A DNA stretch of 64,000 bases from Chloroflexota bacterium (lineage in GTDB: Bacteria; Chloroflexota; Anaerolineae; Anaerolineales; Villigracilaceae): NCBI GenBank assembly GCA_016866215.1, contig VGNE01000008.1:1-64000 (forward strand). Reading direction: 5' to 3'. The position numbers and the translations under genes were made by a program. The notes beneath the pieces are model-generated. The model was not told where the DNA came from. It made no database searches and saw only the letters and a program-made list of their open reading frames with translations. Shown here piece after piece: positions 57,336-64,000 of the stretch; position 1 is the first letter of the stretch; each line of letters opens with the position of its first letter.

Positions 57336-59822
57336 TCACTTCACCTCAACCACCTTCATTACCTCATCGCCAAAGTGATTGATGACCTTGACCGCAATCT
57401 TGCCCGTCTTCGGTTTCGGGAATGAACGAGATTTCGTAGAGTACAGCTCATTCCATAAATCCTCGTTGATATCTGCTTTCAAGGCTTTCTTCAATTTCTC
57501 AAAAGGCTTATCTGCGCCAAGAAAATACGCGTGTGTGACAAAGAACGCTTCGCCGTTGTAATTGGTGTCAATGAACCAGGCGGCGATGTCATGTTCAAGG
57601 TTGCCCGAACCGCTGGAACGTAATTCGCTTTTGACGGGGTCGTACACATCCAAGCCTAGCACTTCAACGACAATGCCATCCTTGTTTTCAGTCACCTTGA
57701 GTTCAGGTTCGCCGAAGGCAAGGAACAAGTTTCCCGAACCTGTCTTCTTCAATAAGTCGCCCATCGAAAGGTCGGGGTTGATCTTGACTTTCATGATCTG
57801 TAGGGACAAATTGGCAATTTGTCCTACCGAATGTGCAGAAGCATCGAATGAAGTTGCCGCCATAACCAGTAGATCGGCAAAGCGACTTGCCACATTTGCC
57901 GCGTCGCGGATGAAGTCATCGTCCACACTGCCGAATTCGGGACCGATGGCAACGGCGGCTTTCTTCAAACCGTCCTTTGTTTTGTATTCGCCGACCGCCT
58001 GCACTTCGGGACCGCTGGGCAGAATATCGAGATTGACGAACTCGACGCGCGCGCCTTTCTCGCCCGTTTGCACGCCCGCTCTCAATAAATTTTCGATGAC
58101 GATGTTGACGAAGCGCTCGGTGCTGACCATCTCTTGTTCATCACTTACGCGGTGCGGACTGAGCGACTCGACCGTGAACGGACCCGCCACGCGCACGACC
58201 TTTTTGTTTTCAAGCGGTTTATCGTACAGCACTTCGTTATCGGCTTCTTCGTCGTTCGCCAGTGACTTCAAGGTAACGTGCGGCACGGTTTCGTATTCAA
58301 ACCCCGCGCTGATACTTTTTTCATCCTTCAGTCTGTAGAAAGAATATTTCGCCGTCATCAGCCGCGTGCGCGCCAATGCCAATGCCACGCGTGAAGTATC
58401 AATCGTGATCCATCTTCTGCCCCAGCCCTCGGAGACGTACGCTGTTGTGCCGGAGCCGCAGGTGGGATCGAGTACGATGTCGCCTGGGTCGGTGGTCATT
58501 AAGAGACAGCGTTGGATGACTTTTGTCGCAGTTTGTACAACATATATTTTGTCGTCAGTAAAATTGCCAGTAGCAGTATCGTCCCATAAGTTAGTATATG
58601 GTTGCCAAGGAAAATCATCAGCGAACCTAACAAAGCGTATACTGTTTTCTGCTACATGAATACGATTTGCTTTTGCAAGTTTTTCTAATCCTTCAATTGT
58701 TGTTTTCCAATGATTGCCATTGCCACAATCATAAGTTTTACCTTTGTAGATAAACTTTCTTACAGTAGATAGTGACGAGCCTTGTGAAATTAAACTTGTT
58801 GGTTGATAAAGTCTTGCGCCTTCGGGAATAATTTCTTCTCCGCGTAGTTCGCGGGCTGTTGCTCCACGCATTTTCCCATCTGGTAATAATAACCACCGAT
58901 AGCGTCCGCCTTCAAGACTTGTATCTTTTGAATAATAGAGTTGGCGATATTTGACGCCCTCGATATTTTTAGCAAACCAAATAAGATAGTCGCCATTTCT
59001 CGCCAATGTGCTGGTTTCAAAACCACTTGTGGTTACAAAACTGATTAGGCTTACAAAGTTACTGCTACCAAAAACTTCATCCATCACTTCCCGCACATGA
59101 TGAACATTCTCATCGCTAATCTGCACGAAGCACGAACCGCTCTCGTTGAGCAGTTCGCGGGCGGCGATCAAGCGGTCTCGCAAATACGAAAGGTAGGAAT
59201 GAATGCCCAATTCCCAGGTATCGCGAAAGGCTTTCACCTGTTCGGGCTGGCGAATGAAGTCTTCCACCTTGTTATTCTTCACGTCGCGATTTCGAGTCGA
59301 GACCTGCCAATTGCTCCCGAATTTGATTCCGTACGGCGGGTCAATGTAAACTGTCTGCACCTTGCCGCGCATGCCTTCTTTTTCGAGAAGCGAATTCATC
59401 ACCAACAGCGAATCGCCCAGAATCATGCGGTTCTGCCAGTTGTCTTCGTGCTTGTAAAACTCCACCGCCTTTTGGAACTGGTCTTCGGCGGTCTCGCCAA
59501 AGAGAAGCATTTGCCTGTCGTCGGTCGCGCCCGTTTTCAGTCGGGCAATGAGCGCTTCAGGCGCGACGTGTTCCTGCACGTAGATCGGCACGGTCGGGAC
59601 GCTGAATTCCGCGCCCGCTTCCTGCTTCCCGCTCCAAGTCAACTGCGGGTCGAGCGAAGGGTCGTAGGCGTAGGTTTTCTTCACAGGCTTTTTCTCGCGC
59701 CGCGACAGTCTCACCGATTCCTCCTGGGTGGGAATCCGCACGCGAGTCTTGTCGTGCTTATAGGAAGTCACGGGCGCGGCGGTGGTGGGGGCGGGTTTGG
59801 GAGTTTTCTTTTTGGGGGGCAT
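57336..59822 (-). CDS. Type III restriction-modification methyltransferase (Mod)
   Basis: The 828-residue protein has the beta-class amino-methyltransferase motifs in the usual type III order: DPPYGIKF (motif IV, residues 161-164) and LDPTCGSGTTAYVSEGWGRRWITID (motif I, residues 452-460). It modifies an adenine within an asymmetric recognition site. The central part between residues 240 and 450 would be the target recognition domain, and codons there are AT-richer than in the flanks, as in mosaic Mod genes. A basic proline-rich N-terminus (PPKKKTPKPAPTT) is unusual. The Res gene follows two genes upstream on the same strand. Confidence 0.9.
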   Translation of the reverse strand: MPPKKKTPKPAPTTAAPVTSYKHDKTRVRIPTQEESVRLSRREKKPVKKTYAYDPSLDPQLTWSGKQEAGAEFSVPTVPIYVQEHVAPEALIARLKTGATDDRQMLLFGETAEDQFQKAVEFYKHEDNWQNRMILGDSLLVMNSLLEKEGMRGKVQTVYIDPPYGIKFGSNWQVSTRNRDVKNNKVEDFIRQPEQVKAFRDTWELGIHSYLSYLRDRLIAARELLNESGSCFVQISDENVHHVREVMDEVFGSSNFVSLISFVTTSGFETSTLARNGDYLIWFAKNIEGVKYRQLYYSKDTSLEGGRYRWLLLPDGKMRGATARELRGEEIIPEGARLYQPTSLISQGSSLSTVRKFIYKGKTYDCGNGNHWKTTIEGLEKLAKANRIHVAENSIRFVRFADDFPWQPYTNLWDDTATGNFTDDKIYVVQTATKVIQRCLLMTTDPGDIVLDPTCGSGTTAYVSEGWGRRWITIDTSRVALALARTRLMTAKYSFYRLKDEKSISAGFEYETVPHVTLKSLANDEEADNEVLYDKPLENKKVVRVAGPFTVESLSPHRVSDEQEMVSTERFVNIVIENLLRAGVQTGEKGARVEFVNLDILPSGPEVQAVGEYKTKDGLKKAAVAIGPEFGSVDDDFIRDAANVASRFADLLVMAATSFDASAHSVGQIANLSLQIMKVKINPDLSMGDLLKKTGSGNLFLAFGEPELKVTENKDGIVVEVLGLDVYDPVKSELRSSGSGNLEHDIAAWFIDTNYNGEAFFVTHAYFLGADKPFEKLKKALKADINEDLWNELYSTKSRSFPKPKTGKIAVKVINHFGDEVMKVVEVK

Positions 59823-60038
59823 TCAAAAATTCCTTCTTGAAAATCGGTCAAATCCAGTTATAATCAACTTGCCAGCGGACAAAAATCGGCTCCATGCCGT
59901 GAGATTACGAGACTACGGTCTACATAATCCTATATTCGCTGGTCAAAAGCGTTTCGATCGCTCATCCTGTCTCGCGAAAAGTAGCCGTATGGCTGCCTGC
60001 CCACCCTTCGAGGGTATGGGATAGCGAGGCGGGTTATT
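59823..60038. other. Gap between Mod and DUF3800 genes with a plus-strand promoter-like pair
   Basis: The 216-base gap holds TTGAAA (59837-59842) and TATAAT (59859-59864) spaced by 16 bases and pointing right, where no gene follows. A palindromic block CTCGCGAAAAGTAGCCG...CCACCCTTCGAGGGTATGG is at 59970-60020. It could be a small antisense RNA promoter or chance. Confidence 0.35.
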
Positions 60039-60659
60039 TTAAGGGCGATACACTTCCAGCCGTTTGATCTTCTTTGCAATCTTATCAAAAGCCTCCGAGT
60101 CATGCTGGGTGTCCCTGCGCATGATGGCGCCCGCCGCAAGGTCTGCCGCTTGAATAAGCGACTCGCTGTGTGAACTGCGGACAACAACGCGCCTGAATAA
60201 ACGCGGCATGTGACGCTTGATCATGGCGCGGCGTAACTCTGTTCTCAAATCGGGCGTGGAGCCGAATTCATCAAGGATCAAGGTCGCGTTCTCCTGCAGT
60301 TCAGCGGGGATCATGCCAAGCAATTCGGTAATGAAATGCAGGTAAATTTCGAGGCTTCCCAAGGTCTCGAAAATTTTCGGCAACCTGGTTTTATCCACCG
60401 CAAGCGCCCAAACCTGAAAATCGGCTCGCGCCAACGCAGAAAATACTTCATTACGGATGACGCCGTCCGCCATTTTATGGAATTTGAATTCATGCGCTTC
60501 GTGCAGACCAAGCGACTGGCGCACTTCCGCCAGAGTTTGCCTGAGCGGGTCGGGAAATTGGGTGGATATAAAGACAGGCACAAAATAACGCGAAGCGCCT
60601 TTCTCAAAATTCAAACTGACGTCGCCCGCTTCATCGCCTGCAAAGATGAACGTGATCAT
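60039..60659 (-). CDS. DUF3800 protein encoded between Mod and Res
   Basis: The ATG at 60659 overlaps the Res stop (ATGA). The 206-residue protein has FIFAGDEAGDVSLNFEKGASRYF and LILDEFGSTPDLRTELRRAM, then SHSESLIQAADLAAGAIMRRD, matching the DUF3800 RNase-H-like pattern D-E-x-G near the start and Q-x-A-D-x-x-A-G near the end. DUF3800 proteins are common in mobile and defence DNA, but their activity is not well established. Here it is part of the type III operon, between Res and Mod. Confidence 0.85.
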   Translation of the reverse strand: MITFIFAGDEAGDVSLNFEKGASRYFVPVFISTQFPDPLRQTLAEVRQSLGLHEAHEFKFHKMADGVIRNEVFSALARADFQVWALAVDKTRLPKIFETLGSLEIYLHFITELLGMIPAELQENATLILDEFGSTPDLRTELRRAMIKRHMPRLFRRVVVRSSHSESLIQAADLAAGAIMRRDTQHDSEAFDKIAKKIKRLEVYRP

Positions 60660-63600
60660 GCGTTTTTTTCTTCCTGATGATCGAACAGCGTTCCCAACAT
60701 GAGATTCTCGAACCCGCGCTCCATCCCCGCGCGGATCAGGTTCTGCGTTTCGTGGATGTCTTGGATTTCCAACATCGCCCACGTGCCATACTTTCCGCTG
60801 TTATTCACGGCGGGAATCCACATCTCGCGGGCGGTTTTTACCTTCAAGCCCTTCTTATCGTCCTTCTTGCCTGTGACTTCGATCAACAAGTTCAATACGT
60901 CATTGCGAGCCGCCGTTGGTCGAGTAGGCGTGTTCGTCGCCGTATCGAGACCAGGCGGCGAAGCAATCTCCTCCTGCCGCGCGGGGATTGCTTCGTCGCT
61001 CACTCCGTTCGCTCCTCGCAATGACGACATGTCGAGGACAACAATAAAATCAGGCAAATATTGCCTGCTCACGCCTTGATACTCATACGGAATCGAAAAG
61101 CCAAGATTTTGGTTCTTCACATACGCCAACACTTCGGGCATTTGCTCCAATCGCTTGGCGACGCCCTGCTCCCATTCGGCGGTATCCGCCACCACGTAAT
61201 TGATGTGGCTCTTGGTCGTCTCGCGCACTTCCTTTGTGGTCAGGAAATCCACATAGCGCGTCGAGCCGAGCGTGTCATACGGGACGAAGATGGGCAGCAG
61301 GCGTTTCTCTTCTTGATGTTCGATATTTTCCTTGACGATTCCCTGCTGGATTTTGGTCAACGCGCCAGAGAAATATTCTCCAACGGAGAGATAACCAACC
61401 ACCATGCGGTCTTTCAAACGCACATGATTTCGCACATACTCCCCGACGATCTTCTGCAACTGCGGGAACAGCCAATATTTTTCAACGCCGTCGCCATCGG
61501 TGTAATAACGCTTGAGCAAGGCTTGTGTCAGTCGCATCACCACTTCGCCTTCGCGCCGTTCTTTGATCTTCTCCAACGTCTCTTTGGTCTCTTCGCCGAT
61601 CAAGCCTTCGGAAATCACTTCGGTTGGTTCGTTTTCGATGACTGTGCGCGATTCTTGGGTAAATTTCGCGGCAAGTTGCCGTTCATCCAATTCGTACCGA
61701 TAGCCTTCCAACCGCGGGAAGGTGATTTCAAATTGCTCACGTTCCTCAATGGCATGAACACGGTGAACGACCTTTGGCGTCTGCGCGCTTGTTGTGCCTT
61801 CGGCTTTCAGGAAGTTGAACGGAACGCCATACACCTCAGCATATTCTGGCGTAAATTTTTCGACACCATCGGCATCCACGACTGGGGAATAATCCACCCG
61901 CCTCAATGCCCGACCAACCACCTGCTCACAAAGCAACTGGGTTGTAAAAGCCCTGACACCCAAAATGTGAGTGACAGTGTTTACATCCCAGCCTTCGGTC
62001 AACATCGAAACCGAAACCACACATTTTATATTTTCGCCCAACCTGCCAGGCTTACCCACCGTGTTCATTACTTCGCGTAAAAGTTCTTCATCCGTTGGTT
62101 CATCCCTGCCAGGAAATCGTCTGCGATATTCCTTGTGAAAGTCTGCAATTTCAACGGCAAATACCTTTTTGAAGGCTGGGTCAATCTGCTCGCCGCTTTC
62201 CAATTGCGCGCTGTCTATCAATAACGTGTTGGGGCGGTCGTAGAAATTCACGCCATCTTCGTTGCGGGGGATGTCGAGATTCCCTTTTTCAATGCGAATT
62301 TGCCCTCTGGGGCTGGCTGTTTCGCGCTCATAGCCTGCAATCCAGCGATATACCATTTCGGAAACGGTTGTGTTGTTGCACACCACGATCATCACAGGTG
62401 GCATCACGGCTGGATTGTCTCGCTTCTGCTTTTCGTATTCCCGAAAATATTTTTCGTAATTGCCATACAGCGAATGCAACGCCTCTTCCAATTTCGTTGG
62501 CAGGATGATGGTCGAAAGATCGTAATCACCTGTTTTCTTGCCTTTCTTGGGCAAATCTCCACTGACATATTCCCACAAATTGCGAAACTCTGGAACATCG
62601 CCATAAACGATGGTGTCTGAAGCAACAGGCAGTCGCGGAATTTTCACAATGCCGCATTCGAGCGCATCGAGAAGTGAGAAGTCATACACTGTCCATTGAA
62701 ACAAAGTTCCTTCGGGATAGCCTGACCCGCGCAGGAAATACGGTGTGGCAGAAAGGTCAATGATGGCGTTGATGTTCTTCTTTTGCGAGAGGGCTTCCAG
62801 TCCGCTAATCCACACTCGCGCCGCCTTGTTGTTATCGTCGGCTTCTTTGCGTTCATCTATGCTCATGTTTTCGGCGCTTGGTTTCTCGCGATAACAGTGA
62901 TGGGCTTCATCATTGATGACAAGCACGCGCGGCTTATTGAGCAGGCTCTTAAAAGCGCGGTTAATCATTGCGTTGGGCGATTCTTTTACTGCTTCGTCTT
63001 GGATCAAGCCTGTGGCTTTGAGCGTGCCTCCCATTTCAAGGCGCGGGTTTTCACGCAGCGCCAATTGATGGAAGTTCGTAATGAATACAACGGCTTGATG
63101 GAGCAATTCGAAATCCTGACGAGACACTATATCGCGCGCCAGATAGTAGTTTCTCGGATTCTCTGGCTTGAGTACATCCAGACGGTCTTTGATAGTTATG
63201 CCTGGCGTGATTATGGCGAATGCGTCCGTAAATCTTGTATCTTGCGGGTAACGAACCTTGTTTAAGGTGTGATAGGCAATAATCATTGCCATGACCACTG
63301 TTTTTCCTGAACCTGTAGCCATCTTGAATGCCAGTCGGTACAAACCAGGATTGGCTTCGGCATTGGATTTCCGCAATTCGTTGGGAATCCATGTTTCGCC
63401 AGCTTTTTCCGCAACTTCAGTAATAAACATCAGGGTTTCCAATGCTTCGATCTGGCAAAAGAAGAGTTTATTTTCTCGGTTTTCATCTCTCCAGTAATAC
63501 AACAAATCTCGCGATGTCCTTGTAATTCCTGAATAGCCACTCTCTCGCCATTCTTTTATCTTTGCCCGAATCTTGTTGATAAATTCATTTTCGGTCTGAA

Positions 63601-63790
63601 GTTCACTGCCATACGCGCCCTCGGCTATATCCAATTCAAGTTGTCTTTCTTTGAGCCGTGCTCGTGGAACGGGAATGTAGAAACTGCTTGGACGACGAAC
63701 TTCCAGAATTTCTTCTGAAATCCCGCGCTCGTCCGCCTTGAAGTGTCGAATAGGTTCAAAATACGGGGAATTGATAATCGGGTTATTCAT
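60656..63790 (-). CDS. Type III restriction enzyme Res subunit, with a nested repeat insertion
   Basis: The 1044-residue protein has Walker A MATGSGKTVVMA (residues 158-164), the DEAH box in VINDEAHHCYR (294-297) and the helicase C-terminal part with VSVSMLTEGWDVNTVTHILGVRAF and QVVGRALRR. The endonuclease domain includes YLPDFIVVLD and NLLIEVTGKKDDKKG, a PD-(D/E)xK-type motif. Between them residues about 922-965 come from repeat family A with family B nested in it (60898-61026, 129 bases, 43 codons). The insertion divides the nuclease domain between the aspartate and the E-x-K residues but the frame is open. It is the first gene of the operon. Confidence 0.9.
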   Translation of the reverse strand: MNNPIINSPYFEPIRHFKADERGISEEILEVRRPSSFYIPVPRARLKERQLELDIAEGAYGSELQTENEFINKIRAKIKEWRESGYSGITRTSRDLLYYWRDENRENKLFFCQIEALETLMFITEVAEKAGETWIPNELRKSNAEANPGLYRLAFKMATGSGKTVVMAMIIAYHTLNKVRYPQDTRFTDAFAIITPGITIKDRLDVLKPENPRNYYLARDIVSRQDFELLHQAVVFITNFHQLALRENPRLEMGGTLKATGLIQDEAVKESPNAMINRAFKSLLNKPRVLVINDEAHHCYREKPSAENMSIDERKEADDNNKAARVWISGLEALSQKKNINAIIDLSATPYFLRGSGYPEGTLFQWTVYDFSLLDALECGIVKIPRLPVASDTIVYGDVPEFRNLWEYVSGDLPKKGKKTGDYDLSTIILPTKLEEALHSLYGNYEKYFREYEKQKRDNPAVMPPVMIVVCNNTTVSEMVYRWIAGYERETASPRGQIRIEKGNLDIPRNEDGVNFYDRPNTLLIDSAQLESGEQIDPAFKKVFAVEIADFHKEYRRRFPGRDEPTDEELLREVMNTVGKPGRLGENIKCVVSVSMLTEGWDVNTVTHILGVRAFTTQLLCEQVVGRALRRVDYSPVVDADGVEKFTPEYAEVYGVPFNFLKAEGTTSAQTPKVVHRVHAIEEREQFEITFPRLEGYRYELDERQLAAKFTQESRTVIENEPTEVISEGLIGEETKETLEKIKERREGEVVMRLTQALLKRYYTDGDGVEKYWLFPQLQKIVGEYVRNHVRLKDRMVVGYLSVGEYFSGALTKIQQGIVKENIEHQEEKRLLPIFVPYDTLGSTRYVDFLTTKEVRETTKSHINYVVADTAEWEQGVAKRLEQMPEVLAYVKNQNLGFSIPYEYQGVSRQYLPDFIVVLDMSSLRGANGVSDEAIPARQEEIASPPGLDTATNTPTRPTAARNDVLNLLIEVTGKKDDKKGLKVKTAREMWIPAVNNSGKYGTWAMLEIQDIHETQNLIRAGMERGFENLMLGTLFDHQEEKNA
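60898..61026. repeat. Palindromic repeat family A with family B nested, copy 5, inside the Res gene
   Basis: Ends ACGTCATTGCGAG and CTCGCAATGACG are family A. Inside, at 60914-60953, CGTTGGTCGAGTAGGC and CGTATCGAGACCAGG are a complete family B unit, so B entered A. The length, 129 bases, is a multiple of three, and B is read as GLDTATNTPTRPT, in the same frame as in the polysaccharide membrane protein. Confidence 0.9.
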
Positions 63791-63854
63791 TGAAAAAGAT
63801 TATAACGTAATTATTTCACTACCCTCATCCCCGTGCGGGCTAACAGCAAAACAA

Positions 63855-63873
63855 ACGGCCCCCTTGCGGGGGC
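63855..63873 (-). terminator. Intrinsic terminator of dinD
   Basis: GCCCCC and GGGGGC form a stem around TTGC; read on the minus strand it is followed by CGTTTTGTTTTGC. It lies just past the dinD stop codon. Confidence 0.7.
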
Positions 63874-63878
63874 AACAA

Positions 63879-64000
63879 CTACTTCCTCTTCTTCACATCC
63901 TTCAACAACTTCTTCTCGTCTGAATTCAACTTGCGTTCCACTTTCCTCACATCCTCCGCAGGCGGCAGGGACTCTGGTTTGACTCCGCGCTCTATCAACA
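63879..64000 (-). CDS. dinD: DNA damage-inducible protein D, C-terminal fragment cut by the window
   Basis: The last 39 codons read LIERGVKPESLPPAEDVRKVERKLNSDEKKLLKDVKKRK on the minus strand in overlapping pieces: LIERGVKPE, LPPAEDVRKVERKL and DEKKLLKD. This is the characteristic end of DinD, a LexA-controlled protein that inhibits RecA filaments in Escherichia coli. Its N-terminus is outside the window. It lies upstream of the Res gene in the same direction, with a terminator in between. Confidence 0.8.
   Translation of the reverse strand, partial: LIERGVKPESLPPAEDVRKVERKLNSDEKKLLKDVKKRK

Overview
The window looks like a chromosomal segment of an uncultured Chloroflexota bacterium, probably class Anaerolineae (inference). 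The reasons are the gene content, the moderate GC, the abundance of short palindromic repeat families, and several genes whose -10 box sits exactly seven bases before the start codon. No rRNA or other phylogenetic marker is present to confirm this.

Layout. Positions 1-128 hold the edge of an insertion sequence, followed by a lone membrane protein, a tRNA-Val(TAC) and a small STAS-like protein. Positions 3557-18103 are one long minus-strand surface-polysaccharide operon: nucleotide-sugar dehydrogenase, epimerase, flippase, GT4 glycosyltransferases, GDP-mannose 4,6-dehydratase, GT2 polyprenyl-phosphate glycosyltransferase, GT39-like membrane glycosyltransferases and a UPF0104 protein. Positions 18234-26618 hold housekeeping genes: type-4 uracil-DNA glycosylase, rimI-tsaB-tsaE, a glycolipid-type glycosyltransferase, DUF951, a thioesterase, YwbE, a MOSC/NifS-type class V aminotransferase, an FAH-family enzyme and folK. 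Positions 26849-30877 hold a tungsten-oxidoreductase set: an AbrB-fused radical SAM/SPASM protein, two MoaD-like proteins and an aldehyde:ferredoxin oxidoreductase. A two-domain dehydrogenase/Gfo-Idh-MocA protein follows. Positions 36558-39955 form a compact trans-4-hydroxyproline catabolic operon.

Accessory region. Positions 33319-36463 and 40123-56222 are arrays of small toxin-antitoxin and defence modules: nucleotidyltransferase pairs, DUF433/DUF5615, PIN pairs, DUF4258/DUF2283, BrnT/BrnA, AbiEi/AbiEii, MNT/HEPN, MntA/HepT, and a JAB protease pair. The modules are separated again and again by fragments of the same few genes: the 5' end of a TIR-domain gene (three copies), a DUF559 endonuclease gene (about nine remnants), and both ends of a DUF488 gene. 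The array runs into an AlbA_2 protein and a type III restriction-modification locus (Mod, DUF3800, Res) with dinD beyond it.

Two results stand out. First, several unrelated palindromic repeat families lie inside protein-coding genes as in-frame insertions, in the manner of Rickettsia palindromic elements: in the hydroxyproline epimerase, the type III Res subunit, a polysaccharide membrane protein (three different families), a glycosyltransferase, an epimerase and a dehydrogenase. Second, the defence modules behave like cassettes joined by shared gene scars that were amplified after they had stopped coding. Both are read from sequence; mechanism and mobility are inference.
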